NCBI GenBank assembly: GCA_029782365.1
Contig: JAKOUW010000136.1
Location: 1 to 64,000 of the forward strand
Length of the DNA stretch: 64,000 nucleotides
Origin: Chloroflexota bacterium
Lineage (GTDB): Bacteria > Chloroflexota > Anaerolineae > Anaerolineales > UBA4823
Reading direction: 5' to 3'
Both the position numbers and the translations under genes were made by a program. The notes below the pieces were generated by a model that searched no databases, had not been told where the DNA came from, and saw only the letters and a list, made by a program, of their open reading frames with translations. Shown here in pieces: positions 14,836 through 24,013 of this stretch (its first letter is position 1; each line of letters begins with the position of its first letter).

Positions 14836-17073
14836 ATGACTGTGCTGCGGCGCGTCTTGCTGATGATCATCTTCATAATCGGTTTGCTTCCCATCCCTGG
14901 CCAGGCATCCGTGGCAAGCTCTCAGCTTTCCCCGGCTCAAATGGCTCAAAAAGTGGATCCGTGGGTGCTGCAAACCGCAGCCGTTGGCGAGACGGAATTC
15001 CTGGTATACATGACCGAACAGACCGACCTGAGCGGAGCAGCCGCCTTGCCGACCAAGCAGGAAAAAGGCGCTTACGTTTACCAGAAGCTCAGCGAAACCG
15101 CCCGGCGCACCCAGGGACCACTGCTGGCCCTGCTCCAACAGGCCGGCGCCGCCTACCAGCCTTTTTGGGTCGCCAACATGGTATTGGTGCGCGGGGGCCG
15201 CGCGCTGGCCAACTTGCTGGCCCAGCGTCCGGATGTAGCCCACCTGTACGCCAACCCTTCGGTGCAGGCCGACATGGGTGTGATCGAGAATGCCGCGCCC
15301 CAGGCGGTGGATGTGGTAAATTGGGACCTGACTCTAGTGAAGGCCGACCAGCTTTGGGCAGCCGGTTACACCGGGCAGGGTGTGGTGATCGGTGGGCAAG
15401 ACACCGGCTACGATTGGAACCACCCCGCGCTGCATGCCCAGTACCGCGGCGTCAGCGCCGGCGGCACCGACCACAATTACAACTGGCACGACGCCATCCA
15501 CGCCATCGACCCGCACCAGGGCGGCAGCAACCCCTGCGGCCTGGATACCCAGGCGCCCTGTGACGATTATGGGCACGGCACTCATACCATGGGCAGTATG
15601 GTGGGCGATGATGGCGCGACCCATAAAATCGGCATGGCGCCCGGGGCGCGTTGGATCGGCTGCCGCAACATGGAGCGTGGTTGGGGTAAGCCCAGCACTT
15701 ATGCCGAGTGCTACCAGTGGTTCATAGCGCCGACTACCCTCGATCCCAACAACCCTCAACCTGACCCTTCGAAAGCGCCGGATATCATCAACAATTCCTG
15801 GGGCTGCACGTACACCGAAGGCTGCGCCGATCCGACAGCGCTGCTCAGCGTGGTTCGCAGTGTGACAGCGGCCGGTATCTTAACCGTGCACTCCGCTGGC
15901 AACGGCGGGCACACGGCCTGCGGCACCATCAGCGAGCCGGCCGCCATTTATGCCGAATCGTTCACGGTAGCCAACACCGACCAAAATGATAGTCTCAACC
16001 CGACCAGCAGCATCGGGCCGGTGAGCATCGACAGCAGCGGCAGACGCAAACCGGATATTGCCGCCCCCGGCACACTAATCTATTCCAGCGTACCGGGCAA
16101 CGCCTACCAGACTATGACCGGCACCAGCATGTCTTCGCCGCATGTCGCCGGTCTGGCCGCACTGCTTATCTCGGCCGCGCCGGGGCTGGCCGGTCATGTG
16201 GATGTGCTGCGCCAGGTTATTCAGCAAGCGGCTTTCCCGGGGGTAAAAGTCACCAACGCCCCGGCAAGCTGCGGCGGCACAACGCCGGCTCAAATTCCGA
16301 ACAATTATTTTGGTTGGGGGCGCATCGATGCCAGCCAGGCACTGCGTGCGCTTGCCCCGACCGGCAGGCTGGACATTACTCCACACCTGGCCTTTGCCAA
16401 CCAAATGATCACCTACACCCTGACAGTCTCCAACAACCTCACCGTCCCCTCCCCCAGCAGCCTGGTCATCAGCCAGACACTGCCGGCCAACCTGAGCCAG
16501 TTGAACGCCACACCTGGTTACACGCAGGCCGGCAGCACATTGGTTTGGAAACCTGGCAGCCTGCCGGCGTCCACAAGCCAGCAATTTCGCGCCAGTGGGA
16601 CTGCGGGACAGCTTCTCTGTCTGAACAATGCCGTTCCATCTGCAAAGATCGCCAGCAACAATCTGCCGGGGGTGCCGCTTTTCGGCGCACTGGAACCATT
16701 CTCCGGCGTGGGCATAAACTTCCAGGGGCCGACCAGCGCTTATTCAGACCAGCAGGTCACGTATACCTATACCCTGCAAACAGGCGCGCCAACGGCTTCG
16801 TTCGTGTTCAGCGCCACTGTTCCAACCGGCGCCAGGCTGGCGTCAGCCTACCCGGCATTTACGCTCAGCGGCTCAGCGCTGCTTTGGACGGTGCCAGCGC
16901 TGGGAGCGGGAAATACATGGCAGCTATCGCTGACTCTGGATGTGCAGAACCTGGCGAGCAGTCCCCTGGCGCTGAATGGCGCAATACAGACGCCCGGCCT
17001 GTCGATCTGCCGGGCGCCTGCTGTGGTCACAAAAATTACCTGGCGGAGATTTGTCCCGCTGGTTTCAAAATAA
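14836..17073 (+). CDS. Secreted S8 (subtilisin-like) serine protease
   Basis: 745 aa with TGGAGG before the ATG and a signal peptide (RRVLLMIIFIIGLLPIPGQA). Residues ~30-150 form an I9-like propeptide region. The catalytic triad is visible: D189 in GGQDTGYD, H247 in DYGHGTHTMG, S431 in GTSMSSPHVAG, with the oxyanion Asn at 356 (SAGNGG). Cysteine pairs within the domain may form disulfides. Residues ~510-735 are beta-rich DUF11-like repeats (ITYTLTVSNN..., VTYTYTLQTG...). The chain ends in WRRFVPLVSK, a short tail of the kind often seen at the end of secreted Chloroflexi proteins, perhaps a sorting signal. Its stop is 9 nt from the convergent nucleoside-transporter operon. Confidence 0.9.
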   Translation: MTVLRRVLLMIIFIIGLLPIPGQASVASSQLSPAQMAQKVDPWVLQTAAVGETEFLVYMTEQTDLSGAAALPTKQEKGAYVYQKLSETARRTQGPLLALLQQAGAAYQPFWVANMVLVRGGRALANLLAQRPDVAHLYANPSVQADMGVIENAAPQAVDVVNWDLTLVKADQLWAAGYTGQGVVIGGQDTGYDWNHPALHAQYRGVSAGGTDHNYNWHDAIHAIDPHQGGSNPCGLDTQAPCDDYGHGTHTMGSMVGDDGATHKIGMAPGARWIGCRNMERGWGKPSTYAECYQWFIAPTTLDPNNPQPDPSKAPDIINNSWGCTYTEGCADPTALLSVVRSVTAAGILTVHSAGNGGHTACGTISEPAAIYAESFTVANTDQNDSLNPTSSIGPVSIDSSGRRKPDIAAPGTLIYSSVPGNAYQTMTGTSMSSPHVAGLAALLISAAPGLAGHVDVLRQVIQQAAFPGVKVTNAPASCGGTTPAQIPNNYFGWGRIDASQALRALAPTGRLDITPHLAFANQMITYTLTVSNNLTVPSPSSLVISQTLPANLSQLNATPGYTQAGSTLVWKPGSLPASTSQQFRASGTAGQLLCLNNAVPSAKIASNNLPGVPLFGALEPFSGVGINFQGPTSAYSDQQVTYTYTLQTGAPTASFVFSATVPTGARLASAYPAFTLSGSALLWTVPALGAGNTWQLSLTLDVQNLASSPLALNGAIQTPGLSICRAPAVVTKITWRRFVPLVSK

Positions 17074-17082
17074 GCAACTGCC

Positions 17083-18171
17083 TCAGCCTTTTTCGTAAGG
17101 CTGGCCATCTGCCGCCGGGGGCATCGCTCGCCCTACCACACCAGTCAGGATGATGATCGTCAGGAGATAAGGCAGCATCTGCGGAAACTGGGAAGGAATA
17201 TCCGGCCGGAAGATGCTGATGGTTGACGTGACGCTGTTGCCCAAGCCAAAGATCATCGCCCCCAGCAGAGCGCCGAAAGGCGTCCATTTGCCGAAGATCA
17301 TGGCTGCCAGGCCGATGAAGCCCAGCCCATTCGTCATCAGCGGGTTGAACACATCCACGCCTTCCAGGGTAAACCAGGCTCCGCCCAGTCCGGCGATCAG
17401 ACCGCCCACCAGCACGTTGATATAGCGGGTGCGCAGAACATTGATACCCAATGTGTCAGCGGCGCGCGGGTGTTCGCCGACAGCGCGTGTGCGCAGGCCC
17501 CAAGGGGTGAAAAACAAAATGTAATTGATCAGGATGACCAGCAGAAGCATGGCATAAACCAGCGGCTTTTGCTGGAACAAAATCGGCCCGATGACAGGGA
17601 TATCACTCAGAAAAGGAATTTTCCAGATTGGGAAAGTCCCTGGTCCCGGGGGGATATTTTCGGCCAAGTATTGGCGGTAAAAATAGCCGGTTACCCCGAT
17701 GGAAAGGATATTGATCACCGTACCGCTGATGATTTGGTCGGCTTTGATGCTGATCGAAACCCAGGCATGCAGGGCGGCCAACAGCATGGATGACAGCACG
17801 GCGAAGAGCAGCGCCAGCCAGCGGCTGGTGTTGGCAGCTGCTTCCGCGCCCATCGAATTCTTCAAAATCTGGAACGCAAACAGGTTGACGCCATACGCCA
17901 CCATGGCTGCCATCAGCATTTTTCCCTCGATGCCGATATCGACCACGCCGGCGCGCTCGCACACCACTCCGCACAGGGCGGCAAAGCAAATCGGTGTGGC
18001 GTAGCGCAGCGCCTGGCTCAAGGTGTCGACCACACACGTGCCAGTGCACTTGCCGCCAATAATCAGGTTCAATAACACCCAGGCAGCCACCAGGCCAAAG
18101 GCGCTGAGCAGAACGGTCACCCAGGTTGTGTTTAGACGACCATTGCGGGCAGTTTTGGTATTGGCGGCCAT
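17083..18171 (-). CDS. Nucleoside/simple-sugar ABC permease, NupQ-type
   Basis: 362 aa with about 9-10 membrane helices and the family core ICFAALCGVVCERAGVVDIG...GMMLMAA-like region (here GIEGKMLMAAMVAYG), plus GGLIAGLGGAWFTLEG near the C-terminus. It pairs with the larger permease at 18173-19531 (gap 1 nt) to form the channel of a BMP-dependent importer for nucleosides. Last gene of a four-gene minus-strand operon. Confidence 0.85.
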   Translation of the reverse strand: MAANTKTARNGRLNTTWVTVLLSAFGLVAAWVLLNLIIGGKCTGTCVVDTLSQALRYATPICFAALCGVVCERAGVVDIGIEGKMLMAAMVAYGVNLFAFQILKNSMGAEAAANTSRWLALLFAVLSSMLLAALHAWVSISIKADQIISGTVINILSIGVTGYFYRQYLAENIPPGPGTFPIWKIPFLSDIPVIGPILFQQKPLVYAMLLLVILINYILFFTPWGLRTRAVGEHPRAADTLGINVLRTRYINVLVGGLIAGLGGAWFTLEGVDVFNPLMTNGLGFIGLAAMIFGKWTPFGALLGAMIFGLGNSVTSTISIFRPDIPSQFPQMLPYLLTIIILTGVVGRAMPPAADGQPYEKG

Positions 18172-18172
18172 G

Positions 18173-19531
18173 TTAACCTCCTCCCCAGCCTTTCGTCAAT
18201 TGGACTGTCTCATCGGCGCGTGCGCCGCCTCGCAGGCGGTACAGCGCACGAATAATCGATGGAGCTGCCACAAACAGCAAGCCCAGCGCCTGGATCAGCG
18301 AGATGATATATTTAGAAACTCCCGAGGCCAGCTCCATCAGGTCAGCTCCGTTACGCATCGCCCCAAAGAGGAATGACGCCGCCAGGATACCGAAAGGTGA
18401 ATTCTTGGCGATCAGCGAGATGGCAATGCTGTCAAAACCATAACCGCTGGAGAAGAACAGCGGCAGACAGCGGCAGGTCGAAACGCCCAGGACTTCCACC
18501 GTTCCGGCCAGGCCAGCCAGCCCGCCCGAGACAATCATCGCCAGCAGGATATTGCGCGTAATGTTGACGCCGGCATAGCGGGCGGCATTCGAGTTTGCGC
18601 CGACCACCCGCAGCTCAAAGCCGAGCGTCGTGCGCCACAGCAGCCACCAGACCACAAATGCCGCCGCCACTGCCAGGAACAATCCAATGTGCAGGCGGTC
18701 GTATTGGTCAGTGAAAGGCCACCAGGCGCGGGTCAAGAGAGGCAGGCCGATAAAGCACACCACGCCAAACCCCAATCCCACCAGGCGTGAAAACCAGGGA
18801 TTGGCGACAAAACCAGCTTTTTTTGCCTGGCGAGCCTTCCACTCGCGCGCCGCCACCCAGGCGATCACCGCGAAAAAGAGCGCCACCAACAGCGCATTCA
18901 ATGGGTTCTCTAAGCGTTGCGGCACCGAATGCATGGTCCACAGTTCGGCCTCGCTCGATACTGGGGCGGTTTGCACTGCGCTGCTGACCTTGTCTTTCAA
19001 AGGATTGCTGATCAAAAATTCGGTCAACCTGAAAGCCACGTAGTTCATCATGATGGTGTTGATCACTTCGTGGGCGCCGGTTTTGGCTTTCAGATAGCCG
19101 GGAATGGCTGCCCAGATCGCCCCGGCCGCCATGCCAAAGAAAATGCATAAGGGAAGTAAAATCAAGGCAGGCAGGCCACGAAATGCAACGCCGGCCCAGG
19201 CTGCCGCCAGCGAGCCCATGGTGTACTGACCTTCGACGCCAATATTGAACAGGCCTGACTTAAAGCCAACGGCTACCGCCAGGCTGAGAAAAACATAGGG
19301 GATTGAGGCGACCAGCGTCTCGGTGAAGCCGCGCTGCTTGAGAAACGCGCCGCGAAACAGGCCGCTGTAGGCTTCCCAGACATTCAGCAGGCTGCCGCTG
19401 GTAAACCAGATCACCAGGCCGCCGACCAGGAAAGCGGTGAACAGGGCCAGGATAGGAGTGAGCAGGCCCGAATTGGTCAGCCAGGCGCCAAATCCCTTGG
19501 GTTGCTCTGCTGCCGTCGTTTTTGCGCTCAT
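18173..19531 (-). CDS. Nucleoside/simple-sugar ABC permease, NupP-type
   Basis: 452 aa, about 10 membrane helices. Core motifs: GFKSGLFNIGVEGQYTMGSL, KAKTGAHEVINTIMMNYVAF, and GANSNAARYAGVNI. It is ~100 residues longer than usual because of an extra section between ~175 and 275 (SAVQTAPVSSEAELWTMHSV, then helices and a basic loop), which inserts additional membrane segments. It overlaps the ATPase gene by 4 nt. Confidence 0.85.
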   Translation of the reverse strand: MSAKTTAAEQPKGFGAWLTNSGLLTPILALFTAFLVGGLVIWFTSGSLLNVWEAYSGLFRGAFLKQRGFTETLVASIPYVFLSLAVAVGFKSGLFNIGVEGQYTMGSLAAAWAGVAFRGLPALILLPLCIFFGMAAGAIWAAIPGYLKAKTGAHEVINTIMMNYVAFRLTEFLISNPLKDKVSSAVQTAPVSSEAELWTMHSVPQRLENPLNALLVALFFAVIAWVAAREWKARQAKKAGFVANPWFSRLVGLGFGVVCFIGLPLLTRAWWPFTDQYDRLHIGLFLAVAAAFVVWWLLWRTTLGFELRVVGANSNAARYAGVNITRNILLAMIVSGGLAGLAGTVEVLGVSTCRCLPLFFSSGYGFDSIAISLIAKNSPFGILAASFLFGAMRNGADLMELASGVSKYIISLIQALGLLFVAAPSIIRALYRLRGGARADETVQLTKGWGGG

Positions 19532-21078
19532 AGTTGCTTGGCCTCCTCTTTTTTCACACCGGCCATCAGCAGACCCAATTCCTCTCGGGTAGTCGTACTG
19601 GCGTCCAGGGTGTCCAATATGCGTCCTTTATACATCACCCCGATGCGAGTTGACAGGCTCATAATTTCATCCAATTCGGCGCTGATTAACAGGACTGCAG
19701 CCCCTTCATCACGCGCCGCAATAATCCGGCGGTGAATAAATTCAATAGAGCCCACATCCAGGCCGCGCGTCGGCTGATTGACAATCAGCAACTTGAACGA
19801 GCGAGAGAGCTCGCGGGCAATGATCACTTTCTGCTGGTTGCCTCCAGACAGCGACCCGGCCGAGGTCTGGATCCCGGGAGTACGCACGTCGAAAGTGCGC
19901 ACCTGGTCCGCGGCATTCTTTTCGATCACATCGAAGTTCATCTCGATGCCGCTTGCGAAGGGCGGCAGGTAATAGGTGCACAGCACCAAATTGTCGCGAA
20001 TCGGGAAAGACAACACCAGGCCGTGCTTGTGCCTGTCTTCGGGCACATGCGCCGTGCCAGTTTCAATCACTTGGCGCGGCTGAGGGTTGGTAATATCCTT
20101 ATCCAACAGGGTGACTTTACCCGCCGCGGTGCGGCGCAGGCCGGTCAGCGCTTCGGCCAATTCGGTCTGACCATTTCCCTGCACACCGGCAATCCCCAGC
20201 ACTTCGCCGGAGCGGCATTCAAGAGAAACGCCGTTGACAGCCATGTGGCGGCGGTCATCCATCACCTGCAGGTTTTCTACACGCAGTGCAGTTGCTCCGG
20301 GCTTGATATCCGCTTTTTCGATTTGCAGCAGCACCTTGCGGCCAACCATCATTTCGGCCAATACTTCGGTGGTAGCCTCATCTGGCTTGACCGTGCCAAC
20401 CATCTTTCCCAGACGCATGACGCTGATTTGCGAAGAAACCGCAAAGACCTCGCGCAATTTGTGGGTAATGAAAATGATACCTTTGCCCTGGGCAGCCAAA
20501 CGGCGCATCACCACGAATAATTCATCTGCTTCTTGTGGAGTCAGCACAGCCGTGGGCTCATCCAGAATCAAGATATCGGCAGAGCGGTACAACGCTTTGA
20601 CGATCTCCACGCGCTGCTGTGCGCCCACGGGTAAATCCTGTACGATTGCTTCGGGATCCACATCCAGATCATTTTGCTTGCTCAACTCGCGAATGCGTGC
20701 CGCCACACTGCGCCGGTCGAGCACTGAGAACGAGCCCAGGCGGCGGGTGGCGCTGGTGACTGATTCCTGTCCGAGCATAATATTTTCCGTGACGGTCAGA
20801 GGTGGGACGAGCATAAAATGCTGGTGCACCATGCCAATTCCTTTGCCAATGGCATCATGTGGAGATTGAATCACGCTGGGCTGGCCGTTGATCATAATCT
20901 GCCCTTCGTCCGGCTGATACAGGCCGTAGAGGATATTCATTAAAGTGGATTTGCCTGCCCCGTTTTCGCCGAGCAGGGCATGAATTTCCCCTTTTTGCAA
21001 TTCGAAATTCACATGATCATTTGCCAGGACACCAGGAAAACGCTTGGTGATGCCGGTCGCTTGTAACGCCAGGGTCAT
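19528..21078 (-). CDS. Nucleoside ABC importer ATPase with two nucleotide-binding domains
   Basis: 516 aa from the ATG at 21078 (AGGAGA upstream); an upstream extension would read through the terminator at 21104-21133. First domain: Walker A GENGAGKST, Q-loop, Walker B LILDEPTAVLTP; second domain is degenerate at Walker A (GVQGNGQTE) but has a good LSGGNQQK signature and LLIVNQPTRGLD. This fused arrangement is typical of NupO/RbsA-like proteins. It energises the two permeases downstream. Confidence 0.9.
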   Translation of the reverse strand: MTLALQATGITKRFPGVLANDHVNFELQKGEIHALLGENGAGKSTLMNILYGLYQPDEGQIMINGQPSVIQSPHDAIGKGIGMVHQHFMLVPPLTVTENIMLGQESVTSATRRLGSFSVLDRRSVAARIRELSKQNDLDVDPEAIVQDLPVGAQQRVEIVKALYRSADILILDEPTAVLTPQEADELFVVMRRLAAQGKGIIFITHKLREVFAVSSQISVMRLGKMVGTVKPDEATTEVLAEMMVGRKVLLQIEKADIKPGATALRVENLQVMDDRRHMAVNGVSLECRSGEVLGIAGVQGNGQTELAEALTGLRRTAAGKVTLLDKDITNPQPRQVIETGTAHVPEDRHKHGLVLSFPIRDNLVLCTYYLPPFASGIEMNFDVIEKNAADQVRTFDVRTPGIQTSAGSLSGGNQQKVIIARELSRSFKLLIVNQPTRGLDVGSIEFIHRRIIAARDEGAAVLLISAELDEIMSLSTRIGVMYKGRILDTLDASTTTREELGLLMAGVKKEEAKQL

Positions 21079-21103
21079 AGCTTCTCCTGTTTTTTTAGTA
21101 AAA

Positions 21104-21133
21104 GAGGGTGTCGCACAGTTGTGCGACACCCTC
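21104..21133 (-). terminator. Strong hairpin between BMP gene and its ABC ATPase
   Basis: Perfect 14-nt arms around a 2-nt centre, followed on the minus strand by TTTTACT. It starts 20 nt after the BMP stop. It should end most transcripts and leave the ATPase and permeases at lower levels than the binding protein, which is the stoichiometry such importers need. Confidence 0.8.
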
Positions 21134-21152
21134 ATGAATTGTGGAAAAAGGT

Positions 21153-22202
21153 TTACTTATATCCAGTGGCGAGCTTGCCGCTCTTCAGACCATCAGTAGC
21201 TTCCTGAACCTTGGCCTTGATGTCTGCAGAGACCTTGCTGTCCCAATCATGGAAGGGGGCCAGGCCAACGCCGCCGTTGCTCAGGTTGGCGGTGCTCATG
21301 CCAGCCTTGGCAGTGCCGCCCTTGACAGCCTTGAGGTATTCGTAAACAGCCACGTCAACGTTCTTGGCTGCAGAGGTGACCAGGGCATCCTTGACTTCGG
21401 GATAGGTGTTGTACTGATCCACGTCCACACCGATCGCCGCCAGGCCAGCTTCCTTGGCCGCCAGCAGACCACCATTGCCGGTATTGCCGCCCACGCCAAA
21501 GACCACATCGCATTTCTGACCGATCATGGATTGGCCGGTTTCCTTGCCCTTGGTGGGATCAATGAAGGACGGAATATAAACATTCAGGGTCTGGATGTTG
21601 GGGTTGACCCACTTGGCGCCGTTCTGGTAGCCAGTCACGAAGCGCACAACAGGGGGGATTTCCATGCCAGAGACCGAGCAAATAACGCCCGTCTTCGAAA
21701 TGCCAGCGGCGACGACGCCGGCCAGGAAACCAGCCTGGTCTTCCTGGAACATCAAGGAAGTGACGTTCTTGAGACCGCCATCATCGTAGCAGTCTTTGAC
21801 GGTATCGGCGCAGGCCTTGGAATCCTTGGTGGGGAAGTAAGCGTTGTCGATGATCGCGAACTTGATGTTCGGATACTGCTTGGCCTTGGCGGCGGTAGCA
21901 TCACCCATCAAGAAACCGACGGTGACAATCACATCATAACCTTCGGTGGCAAACTGATCGATGTTCTTCTCATAGTCTGTTTGCTGTTTGGTCTCGATAT
22001 ACTTGGCGTCCATCCCAAATTCCTTGGCTGCCTTCTGCACGCCTTCCCAGGCAGACTGGTTGAAAGACTTGTCGTTGACGCCGCCAGTATCCGTCACCAA
22101 GCCGACTTTGAGAGCCTTGCCGCCGCCGCCCGCTCCAGCGCAGGCAGACAGGGCCAGGGAGGCAATCATAATGATCACCAGAACGAAACTCAACTTCTTC
22201 AT
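21153..22202 (-). CDS. BMP-family nucleoside-binding lipoprotein
   Basis: 349 aa. Lipoprotein signal with lipobox ending at Cys21 (SLALSAC). The mature part fits the basic membrane protein (BMP/PnrA/NupN) family: GLVTDTGGVNDKSFNQSAWEG, TVGFLMGDATAAKAKQYPNI, MFQEDQAGFLAGVVAA, DVVFGVGGNTGNGGLLAAKE. Members bind nucleosides outside the membrane and deliver them to the Nup permeases, here encoded downstream. GGAGAG precedes the ATG and a good promoter lies at 22258-22286. Confidence 0.92.
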   Translation of the reverse strand: MKKLSFVLVIIMIASLALSACAGAGGGGKALKVGLVTDTGGVNDKSFNQSAWEGVQKAAKEFGMDAKYIETKQQTDYEKNIDQFATEGYDVIVTVGFLMGDATAAKAKQYPNIKFAIIDNAYFPTKDSKACADTVKDCYDDGGLKNVTSLMFQEDQAGFLAGVVAAGISKTGVICSVSGMEIPPVVRFVTGYQNGAKWVNPNIQTLNVYIPSFIDPTKGKETGQSMIGQKCDVVFGVGGNTGNGGLLAAKEAGLAAIGVDVDQYNTYPEVKDALVTSAAKNVDVAVYEYLKAVKGGTAKAGMSTANLSNGGVGLAPFHDWDSKVSADIKAKVQEATDGLKSGKLATGYK

Positions 22203-22257
22203 ATTTCTTTTCTCTCCTTCTTCAAAAATATGCGCGAAAATCTTCGCATCTTAGTAC

Positions 22258-22286
22258 AGTCTAGCATGATGCTTAAAGATTGGCAA
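22258..22286 (-). promoter_or_regulatory. Promoter of the nucleoside transporter operon
   Basis: TTGCCA (22281-22286), 17 nt, TAGACT (22258-22263) on the minus strand. The leader of ~48 nt contains a small hairpin (GCGAAGATTTTCGC). Confidence 0.65.
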
Positions 22287-22327
22287 GATGATTAACCGCT
22301 TTTAATCCTGTAATTTTGTAACATTTT

Positions 22328-23416
22328 TTAACGGTTTTCGCCAGTTTGAGGATCAATGCCTGTGTCGATGAAACCGGCCTGTAAATCCTCTAAAAACTGG
22401 TTGGCATTTCGCTGGCGACCGGCAGAAAACACAGGATTGAGCGCGTCGAATTTAAAACCAATCGCCAGGCTGCCGCCGCTCTTACCTGCCAATAAACCGG
22501 GCAGCAGATCCAACACAGGCTGGGTATCCGGCAAGATATTGAGCAGGGTATTCTTCTCAAGCCCAGGGTTCAAAGGCTCTCCACCCACCAGCATCACGCC
22601 ATTGGACGCTAAAAAAGTGAGCATTTCTGGCTTGGCCGCCCCAGGGGCAATGTAAACGGTCTTGACCGCCTGGTCCACCAAAGTCTTGGCGCCAGCCGTC
22701 CATTCAGCGGCGCTGGCCTCAGCAGGCAGTTCCAGGTAGAGTGGATAATCAACAATTGGGCCATGAAAGGGATTGCACAAGCCGCAGTAGTAAGTGGCGC
22801 CGTTTAAAAAACCGTTGCGGGCCGCCTTGCCCGCCAGACTGCCGCCTACACTGATGACGGCAACGCGCCAATCCTCCGTCACCAGGGCTGCCACTGCACC
22901 AGCCAGGAAACCCTGCTGGTCATAGCGGATGGGACCGACAACGGTCAGGTTAGCTGTTGGCTGTAAGCCGGGAAAGTCAAATGCCACAAATTGAGTCTGC
23001 GGCGTGCTCGAGGCAAGTTGAGCCAGCGCATCGACGGAGGCCGCCCCGCCCGGGAAAACGAGTGCCAGGCGCATGCCGGGAACCAGGTCACTGGCAGACA
23101 AAGTCTCCCGACGCCGCCATTCCAGGCCGCTGGTCGCGGAGGCAGTCTGCCAGGCGCTCATAATCTGGCTGGCAAAAGCCTCCCCCGGCCCGGCGGGGAA
23201 AATCGCCAGAGCCAGGCGCGGCTGAGGCGCAGGTGTGTCTGTCGGGGCAACGCTGGGCTGGCTGGCGGCAACAGTCTGGGTAGCGGTTGGAGAATCAACA
23301 GCCTGAGAAGCAGAAAAGGTGGCCGGAGGGGTAATACCTGGAGCAGGCGTCGAACAGGCCGCCAGTCCAAATACCAGGCTGAAGAAACAAAAAATATAAA
23401 AGAAGCGCATCGTCAT
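22328..23416 (-). CDS. Second BMP-like lipoprotein
   Basis: 362 aa from ATG 23416 (AAGGTG upstream; the frame extends further but without a site). Lipobox ends at Cys21 (FGLAAC), followed by a Pro/Thr/Ala-rich linker. The body retains BMP features (VVGPIRYDQQGFLAGAVAAL, VDQAVKTVYIAPGAAKPEML) but is clearly diverged from the neighbour at 21153-22202. It may widen the ligand range of the adjacent Nup importer or act as a sensor. It precedes the BMP gene on the same strand, 126 nt apart. Confidence 0.75.
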   Translation of the reverse strand: MTMRFFYIFCFFSLVFGLAACSTPAPGITPPATFSASQAVDSPTATQTVAASQPSVAPTDTPAPQPRLALAIFPAGPGEAFASQIMSAWQTASATSGLEWRRRETLSASDLVPGMRLALVFPGGAASVDALAQLASSTPQTQFVAFDFPGLQPTANLTVVGPIRYDQQGFLAGAVAALVTEDWRVAVISVGGSLAGKAARNGFLNGATYYCGLCNPFHGPIVDYPLYLELPAEASAAEWTAGAKTLVDQAVKTVYIAPGAAKPEMLTFLASNGVMLVGGEPLNPGLEKNTLLNILPDTQPVLDLLPGLLAGKSGGSLAIGFKFDALNPVFSAGRQRNANQFLEDLQAGFIDTGIDPQTGENR

Positions 23417-23530
23417 GAAACACCTTAAACGGCACGCCAGAGACCGGCGTGAAACTTGCACCGTATTCTACTATAACAGCCAGTGAATTCTTGTATAATA
23501 ACGTCGAATTTTCTTCGGTGGAACTGAGGC

Positions 23531-23536
23531 TATAAT
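23531..23536 (+). promoter_or_regulatory. -10 element 6 nt before the HAD gene
   Basis: Perfect TATAAT followed by AACAGC and then ATG 23543, with no Shine-Dalgarno sequence; suggests a leaderless transcript. Confidence 0.5.
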
Positions 23537-23542
23537 AACAGC

Positions 23543-24013
23543 ATGATCGAGTTAAACATACCCGGGCGTGGAAACTTACAACTGGAACACCTGGTTTGCG
23601 ATGTCAATGGCACAATAGCCCTGGATGGCGAACTGTTGGAAGGTATGTCTCGCCTGTTAAAAAATTTGCGCGATCGTCTGGGGGTCCACCTGGTCACTGC
23701 AGATACTCACGGCAGACAGGAAATGATCGATCTGCAGTTGGGTGTAAAAGCTCTGCGCATCCAGCCGCAGGATGAAGCCGGCCAAAAGGCTGCCATTGTG
23801 CGCCAGTTGGGCGCAAAGCAGGTTGTGGCGATCGGCCAGGGCGCTAATGATGCGCAGATGCTGCGCGAAGCCGCCCTGGGCATCTGTGTGCTTTCCAATG
23901 AAGGGGCGGCTGTCGAATCCTTAATGGCGGCGGATATCGTGACCGGCGATATCTATAAAGCCTTTGATCTGTTGGAAAATCCACTGCGCATCGTGGCTAC
24001 CTTACGCAAATGA
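23543..24013 (+). CDS. Small HAD-superfamily protein (soluble P-type-ATPase-like)
   Basis: 156 aa of the COG4087 kind. The nucleophile motif is present as VCDVNGTIALDG (Asp followed by V-N-G-T), with motif II at LVTADTHGR and motif IV at GQGANDAQML, the last like P-type ATPase GxGxND. Likely a phosphatase of unknown substrate. It overlaps the next gene by 4 nt (ATGA), so the two are translationally coupled. Confidence 0.8.
   Translation: MIELNIPGRGNLQLEHLVCDVNGTIALDGELLEGMSRLLKNLRDRLGVHLVTADTHGRQEMIDLQLGVKALRIQPQDEAGQKAAIVRQLGAKQVVAIGQGANDAQMLREAALGICVLSNEGAAVESLMAADIVTGDIYKAFDLLENPLRIVATLRK

Noticed and set aside
21141..22295. 384-codon plus-strand frame opposite the BMP gene
   Set aside because: It mirrors the codon pattern of the BMP gene, has no ribosome-binding site and runs through the terminator at 21104-21133 border and the BMP promoter.
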